Shown here piece by piece: positions 52,722-61,718 of a stretch of 64,000 bases of DNA. Made by a program: the position numbers and the translations under genes. The notes below the pieces were generated by a model that saw only the letters and a list, made by a program, of their open reading frames with translations, was not told the origin of the DNA and did not search any database. The DNA lies in assembly GCA_005883215.1 (NCBI GenBank), contig VAYS01000030.1, positions 1-64,000 on the forward strand. Reading direction: 5' to 3'. Origin of the DNA: Actinomycetota bacterium (lineage in GTDB: Bacteria; Actinomycetota; Thermoleophilia; Solirubrobacterales; Solirubrobacteraceae). Position 1 is the stretch's first letter. The number at the start of each line of letters is the position of its first letter.

Positions 52722-53798
52722 ATGGCCCGTCACCTCGGAATCAAAGATCGTTCCGCGCGCCAGCAGCTCCAGAGGTCCTTTCCACGCGTCGGGATCCAGC
52801 CGCTGCCCCAGCCCTATTCCCCCCGGCGGGTGAAGGCGGCCGATGTCGGGGCTACCGATCCCGGCGAGCCGCTGAGCTTCTTCGTGCTCGGGGACGTGGG
52901 CGGCATCAAGGCTCCGGGTCCGCAGAACGCGGTGAGCGTGGCGATGGAGCAGCGGCAAGCCGAGGCGGCGTTCGCGCTGATCCTCGGGGACGTCGTGTAT
53001 TTCAACGGCCAGGAGATGGCTCTGGTCAACGGGGAGCAAACGGGTTACACGGACCAGTTCTACGAGGCCTACGCGAAGCTGGTACTGCCGATCGTGGCGT
53101 TCCCGGGCAACCACGACGGCGACCCGCAGCCGGGCGACACCTCGCTGGCGGGGTTCATGGCCAACTTCTGCGACACCAAGCCGCAGACTCCGCCCGAGGA
53201 CCCCCAGCTCGAGTTCGGCCGGCACACCCAGACCCTGCCCTACTGCGAGTGGACGCTCGAACTCGACGCGGCCACGATCGTCGCGGTCTACACCAACGTC
53301 CCGTCGGGCGGTCACCTGGAGCCCGACCAGGTCGACCGGCTGACCCTGGAGCTAAAGGACGCCGACCCGGGCAAGCCGGTGATCGTCTGCCTGCACCATC
53401 CCCCGTACTCGATCGACGCCCACCATGGCGGGAGCCAGCACATGGGCGATGCGCTCGATCAGGCGTTCGGCGACTCTGGACGGACGCCGGATCTCGTGCT
53501 CTCCGGGCACGTGCACGACTACCAGCGGTTCACCCGCGCGATCGGCGACAAGCAGGTTCCCTACATCGTCTCGGGCAACGGCGGCTACCACAACCTGCAC
53601 AAGCTCGCCAGCGACGCCTCGCCCGGCGACAAGCTCGCCGACGGCGTTACGTTCGAGTACGGCGATGCCAGCCAGTACGGATTCCTCAAGCTCACCGTCG
53701 CCGGCGGAAAGATCTCCGGCGAGTACATCGGCGCCAAGCCCGGCACGATGCCCGACGGGTCCGACGCGCAGATCACGCCGGCTGTCGAGACGTTCTGA
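52722..53798 (+). CDS. Calcineurin-like metallophosphoesterase
   Basis: A 358-residue phosphoesterase with all five metal-binding motifs: FFVLGDVGG, LILGDVVYFNG, AFPGNHDGDP, CLHHPPYSIDA and SGHVHDYQRF. It hydrolyses phosphomonoesters or diesters with two metal ions. The substrate is not evident. No signal peptide, so probably cytoplasmic, unlike the other phosphoesterases here. The C-terminus ends GEYIGAKPGTMPDGSDAQIT-PAVETF; a decayed copy of exactly this end lies at 57189-57278. Confidence 0.9.
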   Translation: MARHLGIKDRSARQQLQRSFPRVGIQPLPQPYSPRRVKAADVGATDPGEPLSFFVLGDVGGIKAPGPQNAVSVAMEQRQAEAAFALILGDVVYFNGQEMALVNGEQTGYTDQFYEAYAKLVLPIVAFPGNHDGDPQPGDTSLAGFMANFCDTKPQTPPEDPQLEFGRHTQTLPYCEWTLELDAATIVAVYTNVPSGGHLEPDQVDRLTLELKDADPGKPVIVCLHHPPYSIDAHHGGSQHMGDALDQAFGDSGRTPDLVLSGHVHDYQRFTRAIGDKQVPYIVSGNGGYHNLHKLASDASPGDKLADGVTFEYGDASQYGFLKLTVAGGKISGEYIGAKPGTMPDGSDAQITPAVETF

Positions 53799-53930
53799 GC
53801 AACTCCGCTGTCCGGACCTTCGGACACGCCAAGGACAAGGAAAGAGGCGTCATAGTCCCTTCGCGCGCCGGTTCCTGCTGTAGGCGGCCCTTGCGATCCG
53901 CTCCGGCCCCCAGAGCTTGGGGCGCTCGCC

Positions 53931-55070
53931 TCACTGATACACGGCCAGCGGCAGGAGCACCACGAAGGGCGGCTTGAGGGTCACCGACTGCGCGATCTCA
54001 TCGATCGTCCGCTTCTCGGTGCTGCAGCGGCGCCTCCCGCCCGATCGCGCGCTACGTAACTTTGCGCGCGCCCGCCGGCCTGGTGATCTGTACTTACAGA
54101 CTCCCAACTCCCTGCGCAGCGCGGGATCCGCGTTCAGCACCGCGTGGCCGAAAGCCGTCACCGTCGGTTGATCCACATAGGCTCGCGGATTCCCGAGGTT
54201 CATGTCGACGATCTTGCCGACCACGGTCACGTTGCCGGAAAGCAGGCTCTGCTCATGGGTGAGCCCGGCGAGGCGCATGGGAACTAGGAACTTGACCGTC
54301 CGGCGCCCTTGCCTTACCGATAGAACGAAAGGCAGCCTCGGGTTCGGCCCGAGATTCCGCTCGTAGCGTGCGACTGCATGACGCAGCGACCGAGGCAGCG
54401 TAGGGGCGGTAAATGGCACGGCCGGGGTCCTGAACGATCCCCGGAACACCGATGCGTTCCGAACGGTGGGCAGGGCCGCGGCGTACACCGGGAGGAAGAG
54501 GTGGGCGTTGTACAGACGCACGAAGTTGCCCTCGCCGACGCACCTGAGCTCGGCGGCGATGTCACGGGTGTTGATCAAGAAGGCGTCGACGCTTCCCAGC
54601 CATCGATCCGACTCCAGGGGGTGGGGGACGTTGCATGAGCCTCGCCCGGTAAGCGCTTCACCACGTCCTCGCATCAGGGCCAGGAATGTGTCGAAGAGGT
54701 CTGCGGCCGTGGGGCTGACTGTCGCCTCGGTCGTCAGCCTTGACTGCTGGGACCCGCCTATTTGGGCGGACGTACCCGCCGAGAGGCTGGCCTGGATGCT
54801 CCGCGCCAGCTCTTTGGTGCGCTTCTCGCTGGATGGCAGCCCTCCCTCTGCCTGGCCCAGGTACGCAGACACGCGCGCGGCATCGAGATAGATGTACTCG
54901 GCCGGCGGCGTGTCCGACCTCTGTAGCGGCTCTGTCGCACCTCCGCTCTTGGCCAGCTGGACGAGTTCGATGGTCGCGAGGCTAACCACGAACACGATCA
55001 GGAGGACGCCGCCGGCCTTTAGCACCTTGCATAGACGATCTCCTCGCGGTTCGGACGTTCCGGCCTGCAT
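53931..55070 (-). CDS. DUF6414-like protein with N-terminal membrane anchor
   Basis: A 379-residue protein. A transmembrane helix (AGGVLLIVFVVSLATIELV) lies near residue 20. Next comes AEYIYLDAARVSAYLGQAEG, which resembles the opening motif of DUF6414 proteins (Y-I/V-Y-L-D and a residue run ending in QxG). The remainder is mixed alpha/beta with LPVYAAALPTVRNASVFRGS and VKFLVPMRLAGLTHEQSLLS. The C-terminus has a basic stretch and ends PPFVVLLPLAVYQ. ATG 55070 is chosen because the frame upstream is unlikely and the promoter element is 61 bases further. Role unknown. Confidence 0.68.
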   Translation of the reverse strand: MQAGTSEPRGDRLCKVLKAGGVLLIVFVVSLATIELVQLAKSGGATEPLQRSDTPPAEYIYLDAARVSAYLGQAEGGLPSSEKRTKELARSIQASLSAGTSAQIGGSQQSRLTTEATVSPTAADLFDTFLALMRGRGEALTGRGSCNVPHPLESDRWLGSVDAFLINTRDIAAELRCVGEGNFVRLYNAHLFLPVYAAALPTVRNASVFRGSFRTPAVPFTAPTLPRSLRHAVARYERNLGPNPRLPFVLSVRQGRRTVKFLVPMRLAGLTHEQSLLSGNVTVVGKIVDMNLGNPRAYVDQPTVTAFGHAVLNADPALRRELGVCKYRSPGRRARAKLRSARSGGRRRCSTEKRTIDEIAQSVTLKPPFVVLLPLAVYQ

Positions 55071-55130
55071 CTCGGCGCATGCGGATCTCGAGTTCGCGGA
55101 AAGAGGGCCTTCCCGCAGGCGATCCCTCTT

Positions 55131-55161
55131 GGAAACAACCGGCACCCGCGGCTGGTGTGAC
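55131..55161 (-). promoter_or_regulatory. Recurrent ECF-type promoter motif
   Basis: Minus strand: GTCAC (55161-55157), 16 bases, GGTTGTTTCC (55140-55131), upstream of the DUF6414-like gene. Confidence 0.6.
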
Positions 55162-55381
55162 GGCGAAGCACACCGGAGGCAAGTGGGCACCCTGGCCACC
55201 GGTCATCCCTGATACCGGACGAGACCAAGGCCGAGTTGGGCCTCATGCTCGCCCTTACTCGCAAAACCTGTCAGAAGTACAGGGCCGGCGAGGACATGGG
55301 GGGTCTTAGTTCTGGATGTCCAGTGGCCTAGGGCGATCAGCTGAGTCGGAACGCCGGCGCGCTCCCAGCTCGGGATGTCCC

Positions 55382-55412
55382 GTCACGGCATGGATGCCCG
55401 CTGGCTTCTTAG
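55382..55412 (+). promoter_or_regulatory. Recurrent ECF-type promoter motif
   Basis: GTCAC at 55382-55386, 16 bases, GGCTTCTTAG at 55403-55412, upstream of the divergent membrane-protein gene. Confidence 0.6.
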
Positions 55413-55597
55413 CTCAGAGACAGCTCGTGAGCACCGCACGATCAGCACAGAGCCGATCACCGCAGGTGTTCTGGTGGGCGCGACGCCACAGCGAGCGCCC
55501 GATGCTCGAGCAGGCGGAGTGCAGACGTTCCGACTGCACGCAAAGCGGCGAGACCCCTTTTGACATCTATTGTCGCGCGACCGCCGCTTCCCACTTC

Positions 55598-56896
55598 ATG
55601 CCCCTAGGAGGGACGACCGCGAGCAACGCGTTCGTCGCGAGTATCGCGTGCGTCACTCTCGCCGCTCTTGTCTTTTGGAGCACGAACGCTCCCACTCTGG
55701 CCCCTCTCTACGTTGGCGCTGCTCTCATCGGGGCCCCTGTCCTTTGTCTGCCTCTGCGGCTCTTTCCGACCTCGCGTGTGATCGCCCTGTGTGGATGGGG
55801 CGGGCTGTTCGCCATCGCGGCTGCGTGGCGCGACGGAGTGTTCGATAGCAGGGCCGAGCTGCTGATCGTAAGCGGGACGGTCGCCGCGCTTCTGCTTGCC
55901 CTCGTGGCGACGGTCGGGGTCGAGAACGAGGCCACTGATCACCGAGAGCACTCGTCCCCTCGCCTACTGGCGACGCTGTGGGTGCTCGCCCTCGGACTGA
56001 TCATTCTGCGATTACTACTTGGCGCCCGAGCAGGGACGATCAGCGACGCGCACCAACAGTGGATCACGCGCTCCGCGGAGGTGTGCGCTGCCCTAATGCC
56101 GGTCGTGATCGCGGTCGGCGCTTTTCTTCACGGAGCACGCACCGCGGACGTCAGAGTCGTATATAAGCCGCCCCGACGACATACAGCCGCTCGTTTCCGG
56201 CGGCCCCTTAACCCGGTGCTGCCTGTGGGGATGGAGCGCTCGTCTCTCCTGCGCCTTACGCATGTCGTAACCGTGATTGGGGTTCGGGTCGCTGCCCTCT
56301 TGGTCGCCGGGACGGAGCAGGTCCTCGCCGGCTTTTTCTGGCTCTGGCACTTGGTCGTCATCGCCGCTGCGCTGACCGCGCATCGTCTAAGAGTCTGGAC
56401 GACCTGGCTATGGGCGGCTTGCGCGGCAGCGACAGCGCGCGCCGCTCAAATAGTCGCGGATGGCTTCGGAGTGTTCGTGGCCGGAGCGCAGCACTGGTTC
56501 ACCTCGGTGGTTCTCGCCACATTGCTCTTCGCGAGTGCCGCGGCCGCCAGCGTCATGGGCTGCGTCTGGTTCCAGTCGTACCTGCTAGGCGGAGCCTTCT
56601 GGCAGGGACCGGTCGCATTCGCGTTGGCCGGCGTGGCCGTCGCGGTGCTCACGCTCTCATGGTGGGCTCTTACAAAACAGCCGTGGGCTCGTGTGAGTGA
56701 CGGTGCCCAGCACAACAGTACTCAGGCGAGCCCCGGCCTCCTCATCGGCTTGCTCGCAATTGCCTGGCTCGACGGGATAGCTGGGCTCGCCGGTCTCGGT
56801 CCTATCCGTCCCGGTGCTATGACGATCGGCGGCACCGTCGTTATGGTCGCTGTCACCGCGGTGGTGCTCACCCGGGCTAGAGCCGGAGCGTCCTGA
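55598..56896 (+). CDS. Polytopic membrane protein of unknown function
   Basis: A 432-residue protein with about ten hydrophobic segments, for example VASIACVTLAALVFWSTNA, LLIVSGTVAALLLALVATVG, GFFWLWHLVVIAAALTAH and GPVAFALAGVAVAVLTLSWW. No transporter or enzyme motif is recognised. The start is uncertain: GTG 55427 and ATG 55502 are in frame and closer to the promoter element, adding 57 or 32 polar residues. It is divergent from the DUF6414-like gene, each side having its own recurrent promoter, so the two may be co-induced. Confidence 0.65.
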   Translation: MPLGGTTASNAFVASIACVTLAALVFWSTNAPTLAPLYVGAALIGAPVLCLPLRLFPTSRVIALCGWGGLFAIAAAWRDGVFDSRAELLIVSGTVAALLLALVATVGVENEATDHREHSSPRLLATLWVLALGLIILRLLLGARAGTISDAHQQWITRSAEVCAALMPVVIAVGAFLHGARTADVRVVYKPPRRHTAARFRRPLNPVLPVGMERSSLLRLTHVVTVIGVRVAALLVAGTEQVLAGFFWLWHLVVIAAALTAHRLRVWTTWLWAACAAATARAAQIVADGFGVFVAGAQHWFTSVVLATLLFASAAAASVMGCVWFQSYLLGGAFWQGPVAFALAGVAVAVLTLSWWALTKQPWARVSDGAQHNSTQASPGLLIGLLAIAWLDGIAGLAGLGPIRPGAMTIGGTVVMVAVTAVVLTRARAGAS

Positions 56897-57188
56897 CGCT
56901 CGCTCGAATTGTGAGGCATCTGAGCTCCGCCAGTCAGCCGGCCACCACCAGCACGCGCCCGCATTTGGCCTTCGTACGGCTGCCCGTTCGAACCCACGGG
57001 CGGTACGGCAGCGGCATCTACTAGTAGGCCATCCCATTTGAGCTAGTCGTGCTGAGAGCTCTATCCCCGCGGCGTTGCAGTGCGCACCGCACGACGATGG
57101 GCGCCGTTGCGCGGCGGGCAGGACGCCAGCACGGTGCGAGCATCGGGCAGAGAACCTGTCACGGAACGGCGCAAGATGTCGGCGACGC
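56897..57188. other. Stretch without a supported gene
   Basis: No open frame with protein-like composition. It contains the palindromic CCCGTTCGAACCCACGGG near 56988, which is not part of a tRNA. It leads into the metallophosphoesterase remnant. Confidence 0.3.
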
Positions 57189-57278
57189 AAGATGCCCGGC
57201 GAGTATGTGGGCGCCAAGCCCGGCTCGATGTCCGACGGCTCCGACGCTCAGATCAGCCCTGGCCCCGATACGTTCTGA
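57189..57278 (+). pseudogene. Remnant of a metallophosphoesterase C-terminus
   Basis: Encodes KMPGEYVGAKPGSMSDGSDA then QISPGPDTF and a stop, matching the last ~29 residues of the enzyme at 52722 (ISGEYIGAKPGTMPDGSDAQ, ending VETF). Nothing upstream resembles the rest of the enzyme, so this is the surviving tail of a deleted second copy. Confidence 0.85.
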
Positions 57279-57336
57279 CCGGAGGGATCTACTTGCTCGG
57301 ACACCCTAAAAGGCCCCGAGCGTCGCGATAGCCGCG

Positions 57337-57543
57337 CTACAGCTCCTGCACGTTGACCGCCCGCGGGCCCTTGTCCCCGGCCTCGGCCTCGTAAGACACC
57401 CTGGCGCCCTCCGCCAGCGAGCGAAAGCCCTCGCCACCCGCGATCGCCCGATAGTGGACGAACAGGTCCTCGCCCCCCTCGTCGGGCGAGATGAAGCCGA
57501 AGCCCTTCTCCTCGCTGAACCATTTCACCGTGCCGGTAGGCAT
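57337..57543 (-). CDS. Cold-shock-domain protein
   Basis: A 68-residue CspA-family protein binding single-stranded RNA/DNA as an RNA chaperone. It shows [20 protein letters not shown] (RNP1 GFGFI) and DLFVHYRAI (RNP2), then [20 protein letters not shown]. Full family length. RNP2 reads DLFVHY in place of the common DVFVHF. Single gene, 43 bases after the large phosphoesterase gene on the same strand, and without a GTCAC element. Confidence 0.95.
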   Translation of the reverse strand: MPTGTVKWFSEEKGFGFISPDEGGEDLFVHYRAIAGGEGFRSLAEGARVSYEAEAGDKGPRAVNVQEL

Positions 57544-57585
57544 GCAGTTCTCGCTGGTCCAACCCGCCTCCGCCGTCCCGCCCCG

Positions 57586-60354
57586 TCAGTGGTCCCCGTC
57601 GCCGTGCCGCTCCAGCCACGCCTTGGCGTTTCCGTGCCGGGCCAGGACGCGGAGCACCCCGACCGCGCGCGCGTGCTCGATCGGCGAGGCGTGGGGTCCG
57701 GGCGCCGGCGGCCGGGAGGCGTCGCCGTGGACGCTGTGCCACAGGATCTGGTCGGAGACCTCCTGGGGCACGGCGTCGAGCTTGGTCCAGGGCAACGCCG
57801 CCGACATCGCCGCCGCCGGCGCGTTGGCCCCGTTGATCTGGGTCAGCGACTGGGTCGGCTGGATCGCCGTGTAGCGGGTGCCGGAGACGCTGGGGGTGGT
57901 GGTGAACGCGTCGTACATCGGCGTGGCGTAGCCGTCGTTGAGCGACAGCTGCCCCAGGCCGAGGATCAGCTCGATCGTGCGGATCACCGAGTACTGGTCA
58001 TACCGGGTGGGCACCTCGGGCCCGCCGCGCTGGGCCCAGGGGCTCATCACCAGGGCCGGCATGCGGTGGGCGTCGACGTGGTCGGCGCCGTCCTGGGAGT
58101 CGTCCTCGACGACGAAGATCGCCGTGTTCGACCAGATGGAGGAGTGCGAGATGAGGTCGACGATCTGTCCCAGCGCGAGGTCGTTGTCGGCGATCAGCGC
58201 CTGCGGGGAGTAGCCCCCCGGGGAGGTGCCGTTGGTGTGGTCGTTGGGCAGGATCATGTAGTTGAGCGCCGGCACCGTGCCGGTCGCCACCTGGGCCGAG
58301 AACTCGGCGGCGAAGTCGTTGAACCGGCTCGCCGGCGCGGTGACGGTGCCCGAGGTCCCCAGCGCGCCCGAGTCCTGGGTGCACGTCGTCGGCGCGATCG
58401 TCGGTCCCCCGCCGCCGGTCAGCGAGCAGCCGATCTGGAGGTTGCCGGGGTACTGGACGTCGGTGTTGGCCACCACCGAGGAGTAGGTCGGGCGCCCGTC
58501 GTTGGCGGTCGGGCTGACCCCGGCCGCCTGCTCGCCGTAGTTGCGGAACGAGATCCCCTGGCGAACCGCTTGGTCGAAGAGGAAGTCGTTGGGCGGGAAC
58601 GTCACCGGGAAGACGCCGAAGTCGAACGCCCGCCCGCGGCCCGAGTAGTTGGCCGGGGTGGCGCGCTGGACGTAGTCGGTGGCGTAGCCGCCCGAGGTGA
58701 TCAGGTGCCCGTCGACCGAGACCTCGGAGTCGGCGTAGACGTGGTCGAGCAGCGAGAAGCTGCGCGAAAGGGCATGGGCGTTGGGGGTGATGCCCCCGGT
58801 CGGGCCCGCGACGCCGTTGTCGTCGAACAGCTCGAGCGCGGCGCTGCCGTCGCCGCGCGGGTCCGAGCCGAAGATCTGGTCGTAGGTGCGGTTCTCGCGC
58901 ACGATGTAGAAGACGTGCTTGATCTTGTTGCTGGGGCCGCTGCCGGTGGAGCCGACCACCGGGGTCCCGGCCGGCGGGCTCTCGGCGTTTGACGGCTGGA
59001 CCTGGGCGTCGGCCGCCGGCGTGTAGCCGGCCATCTGGGCGTCGGTCGGCGTGGCGAGCACGCCGGCGTAGCCGGTCAGCATGTCGAGCACGTAGGAGCC
59101 GTAGGGCGCGTTGCCGTCGAAGACGTAGTTGGTGTTCGGGCCGGCGCCCAGGCCCTTGCCCGCCACCCAGGCGAGGTTGGCCCCGTCGGGGGTGATCTTG
59201 ACGTCGGTGGGGTAGGCGTCGGTCGGCAGCTTGCCGATCACGGTGTCGGCCTGGGCGCCGCCCGAGCGCGAGGTGAGCGCGATCGCCGCGACCGCGTCCT
59301 CGCCGGAGTCGGCGCTGTAGAGGGTCTGGCCGTCGGGCGACTCGGCCAGCGAGACCGGCGCCGCGCCGGTGCCCTGGGGCCGCGCCACGGACACCTGCTG
59401 CGAGACGGTGTCGCTTGAGGTGTTTATGACCGCGACGGAGTCGCGGTTGGTGACGGCCACGTACAGGGCCGGGCGCGAGGGGTCGGCGACCATCCCCTCG
59501 GGGTGCGCCCCCTGGTCGCCCTGCGCTCCGCCCAGGCCCGAGATCGTCGCGCTGACGTGCGCGCCGCCGCTGAGGCCGATCACCGAGACGGTTCCGCTGT
59601 ACTCGTTGGAGACATAGGCGCGTCCTTGGGGGTCGAACGCGACCTGGGCGGGGTACTGGCCGACCTGGACGAACGACGCGCCGCCGGTGGCCAGGTTGAC
59701 CACCGCCGCCTGGTCGGCCTGGTTGAGCGCCACGACCAGCGTCTGCCCGTCGGGGGAAACGGCGAGGCCCTCGGGCCAGCTGGCGCTCACCGGGGGGACC
59801 GACTTCTCGCGCCCGTCGATCGTCTGGTGCGGGGCGGCGACCCCGATCGGGGACTGCTCGGTCGCCTGGCCGCTGGTGGTGTCCACGCTGAAGACGTGCA
59901 CGACGTCGCCGGAGTTGCCCTGGGTGGGCCCCTCGGTCGGCGACGATCCCGTTGCCTCGCCCGAGACGTAGGCGTGCGCCCCGTCGGGGGAGAAGGCGAC
60001 GCCCCCGTAGGCACCCGGCAGCGGCAGCGTCTGCACGACCGAGCCGCTGGACACGTTCATGATCCGCACGTCGTCGGAGCCGTGCCCCGAGTCGACCGCC
60101 CACAGGTAGTGACCGTCGGGGGTCAGCGCGCTGCCGGTCGGGAAGTTGCCCAGCGCCGTGGTGCGCCCGACCGGGTTGAGCACGCGCCCGTTGCCGGTGG
60201 TGCTCAGGCTCGGCCCGATCTCGCCGCTGGTGCTGGCCGACGCGACGCCGCTGAATCCGACCAGTAGGAGGCTCGCGGCGGCGATCGCCGCCCGCAGGCC
60301 AGCGGAGCGGGCCCCGAGCGGAGCGGCGGTGACGAGCGGAGCGAGCTTGCGCAC
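57586..60354 (-). CDS. Secreted YVTN-propeller plus phosphoesterase-family protein
   Basis: A 922-residue exported protein. The signal peptide is LRAAIAAASLLLVGFSGVAS. Residues ~55-430 form a YVTN/SMP-type beta-propeller (GGVAFSPDGAHAYVSG, VAFDPQGRAYVSNEYSGTVS, LAESPDGQTLYSADSGEDAV). Residues ~480-870 are a phosphoesterase domain of the phospholipase C/acid phosphatase superfamily: IKHVFYIVRENRTYDQIFG, LLDHVYADSEVSVDGH, LPNDHTNGTSPGGYS, FVVEDDSQDGADHVDAHRMP. A YVTN domain joined to this phosphoesterase is known in Actinobacteria; the propeller may target a substrate. GTG 60354 follows GGGAGG. Confidence 0.9.
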   Translation of the reverse strand: MRKLAPLVTAAPLGARSAGLRAAIAAASLLLVGFSGVASASTSGEIGPSLSTTGNGRVLNPVGRTTALGNFPTGSALTPDGHYLWAVDSGHGSDDVRIMNVSSGSVVQTLPLPGAYGGVAFSPDGAHAYVSGEATGSSPTEGPTQGNSGDVVHVFSVDTTSGQATEQSPIGVAAPHQTIDGREKSVPPVSASWPEGLAVSPDGQTLVVALNQADQAAVVNLATGGASFVQVGQYPAQVAFDPQGRAYVSNEYSGTVSVIGLSGGAHVSATISGLGGAQGDQGAHPEGMVADPSRPALYVAVTNRDSVAVINTSSDTVSQQVSVARPQGTGAAPVSLAESPDGQTLYSADSGEDAVAAIALTSRSGGAQADTVIGKLPTDAYPTDVKITPDGANLAWVAGKGLGAGPNTNYVFDGNAPYGSYVLDMLTGYAGVLATPTDAQMAGYTPAADAQVQPSNAESPPAGTPVVGSTGSGPSNKIKHVFYIVRENRTYDQIFGSDPRGDGSAALELFDDNGVAGPTGGITPNAHALSRSFSLLDHVYADSEVSVDGHLITSGGYATDYVQRATPANYSGRGRAFDFGVFPVTFPPNDFLFDQAVRQGISFRNYGEQAAGVSPTANDGRPTYSSVVANTDVQYPGNLQIGCSLTGGGGPTIAPTTCTQDSGALGTSGTVTAPASRFNDFAAEFSAQVATGTVPALNYMILPNDHTNGTSPGGYSPQALIADNDLALGQIVDLISHSSIWSNTAIFVVEDDSQDGADHVDAHRMPALVMSPWAQRGGPEVPTRYDQYSVIRTIELILGLGQLSLNDGYATPMYDAFTTTPSVSGTRYTAIQPTQSLTQINGANAPAAAMSAALPWTKLDAVPQEVSDQILWHSVHGDASRPPAPGPHASPIEHARAVGVLRVLARHGNAKAWLERHGDGDH

Positions 60355-60427
60355 GGGGTGCCTCCCTTGGTCGGTCCAACGCCCACGGACGAGCCCCCGG
60401 CGCCGGACTATCGCGATTCCTTTGCCC

Positions 60428-60458
60428 TCAAAGAACCGCCGCGCCCCGAGCGTGTGAC
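60428..60458 (-). promoter_or_regulatory. Recurrent ECF-type promoter motif
   Basis: Minus strand: GTCAC (60458-60454), 16 bases, GGTTCTTTGA (60437-60428; best fit with spacing 15), upstream of the propeller phosphoesterase gene. Confidence 0.55.
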
Positions 60459-60498
60459 GTGAAGTTTCGGTGACCTCGGCGCGGTCGGCGAATTCGCC

Positions 60499-60529
60499 GT
60501 CACGTTCCCAGGGGCTCGCGCATTCTTAG
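60499..60529 (+). promoter_or_regulatory. Recurrent ECF-type promoter motif
   Basis: GTCAC at 60499-60503, 16 bases, GCATTCTTAG at 60520-60529. Divergent from the element at 60428; a closely paired set. Confidence 0.7.
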
Positions 60530-60628
60530 CGCTATAGGGACGATCGTCTGGGCGGCGAGGGGGTCCCGCTGGGACCACACGACTCGAAGGTCGCCCGGCT
60601 CGGCCCTATTCCGGCGTCCGCTAGACGA

Positions 60629-61102
60629 ATGAAACGACGAATGAGCACGAGATCACCGGATCGTGTCCGCGCGAGTATCGCTCTCCTCGCGGCGCTCTGC
60701 GGGTTCGCCACCACGATGGCGCCGGCCGCCGAGCTCGCGTCGGGTGCGACCGCGCTCCATTACAAGCAGGGTCATCTGACCCTGCGCCTTCCACCGCCGG
60801 GGCATCAAAGCAGGACCCCCCGCAGGCAGATGCGGCTTCCCGCTGGCCTGCCCGGCTACTACATCTCGATGCGGATCATTCGCTCCGACGGAAGGGCCCT
60901 CCCGCCGGCCCCCCGCGGCCGCACGATTTACCTCCGGGGGTCCCATGGCGAGGACCTGGTCGCGCTGACCCTCACCTCGGGCTACGACCCCAAGCGCGGA
61001 CGCCTGCGCTACGGCGTGATCATCAAGAACCTGCGCGTCCGCAACTACAGGAGCAAGCGCGCGGGCTTGAGCGCGCTGGTCACCGTCGCCTATCGCTCGT
61101 GA
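60629..61102 (+). CDS. Small secreted basic protein
   Basis: A 157-residue exported protein. The signal peptide is RASIALLAALCGFATTMAPA. The mature part is Arg-rich with beta-type segments (GYYISMRIIRSDGRALPPAP, DLVALTLTSGYDPKRGRLRY, ALVTVAYRS). No family recognised. Divergent from the propeller phosphoesterase. Confidence 0.68.
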   Translation: MKRRMSTRSPDRVRASIALLAALCGFATTMAPAAELASGATALHYKQGHLTLRLPPPGHQSRTPRRQMRLPAGLPGYYISMRIIRSDGRALPPAPRGRTIYLRGSHGEDLVALTLTSGYDPKRGRLRYGVIIKNLRVRNYRSKRAGLSALVTVAYRS

Positions 61103-61184
61103 AAGCGATCAACGGCCAACGCTGCGTGTCGCAAATCCTTCCAGCTCACACTCAAAGTCAACCCACCACTAGGAGGAAGGAAGC

Positions 61185-61634
61185 ATGAAGAAGCTCATCA
61201 TGTCGCTCGTACCGATCGCCGCGGTTGCGGCGATCGCCACGGCGGCAAGCCCGGCCCCCGCGGCCGCACCGCCGTGTATCTCAGGCAGCACGTGGTGTGG
61301 GTGGACGGACACCAGCGGCAACCAGGTCACCCATAGCGACAACGCAGGCGATCCGTTCTACTGGACGGGGTTCGGAAGCGGGAGCGCCAACGGCAACAGC
61401 CACTACTGCGTCAACCCAAGCATCAGCGCGGCTGACGCCCACAACTGCTCGACTGCCGGCAGCTTCGGCGTCGCGCCGATCGATCCGGACCCGAGCGAGC
61501 AGTGGGCCGGTTACGTCGCCCCAGCCAAAGTCGGCTGCAGCCACAACCCCGACGGTTCGGGTAACTGCCCCCCAAGCTCGATCGGCGGGTTCTACGTCGA
61601 GGTCGAAAACACGGGAGTCGGTTTCAAAGAGTAG
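61185..61634 (+). CDS. Small secreted Cys-rich protein
   Basis: A 149-residue exported protein with a classical signal peptide (LIMSLVPIAAVAAIATAASP). The mature part has six Cys (PPCISGSTWCGW, HYCVNP, HNCST, VGCSHN, GNCPPSS) and is rich in Gly, Asn and Ser, likely three disulfides. Strong ribosome binding site (AGGAGGAAGG). It probably shares the transcript of the preceding gene and ends at the hairpin at 61661. The local DsbA-like lipoprotein could serve it. Confidence 0.8.
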   Translation: MKKLIMSLVPIAAVAAIATAASPAPAAAPPCISGSTWCGWTDTSGNQVTHSDNAGDPFYWTGFGSGSANGNSHYCVNPSISAADAHNCSTAGSFGVAPIDPDPSEQWAGYVAPAKVGCSHNPDGSGNCPPSSIGGFYVEVENTGVGFKE

Positions 61635-61660
61635 CGACGCAGTAGTTCGTCGATGAGGTT

Positions 61661-61692
61661 CTGCCGGCTGGGTCCTCGGACCCAGCCGGCAG
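61661..61692 (+). terminator. Strong hairpin terminator
   Basis: A perfect 14-bp stem (CTGCCGGCTGGGTC at 61661-61674 with GACCCAGCCGGCAG at 61679-61692) and a 4-base loop CTCG. Confidence 0.85.
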
Positions 61693-61718
61693 CCTGTCTG
61701 GGGGCTGCGTCGACGGGC

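Noticed and set aside
56975-57010. tRNA-like string with GTTCGAACCC
   Set aside because: The arms flanking the loop do not give a 7-base T-loop and no anticodon or acceptor arm can be built around it.
57454-58992. Long open frame antisense to the propeller phosphoesterase (512 codons)
   Set aside because: Val/Arg/Asp-rich shadow composition; the opposite strand carries a signal peptide and catalytic motifs.
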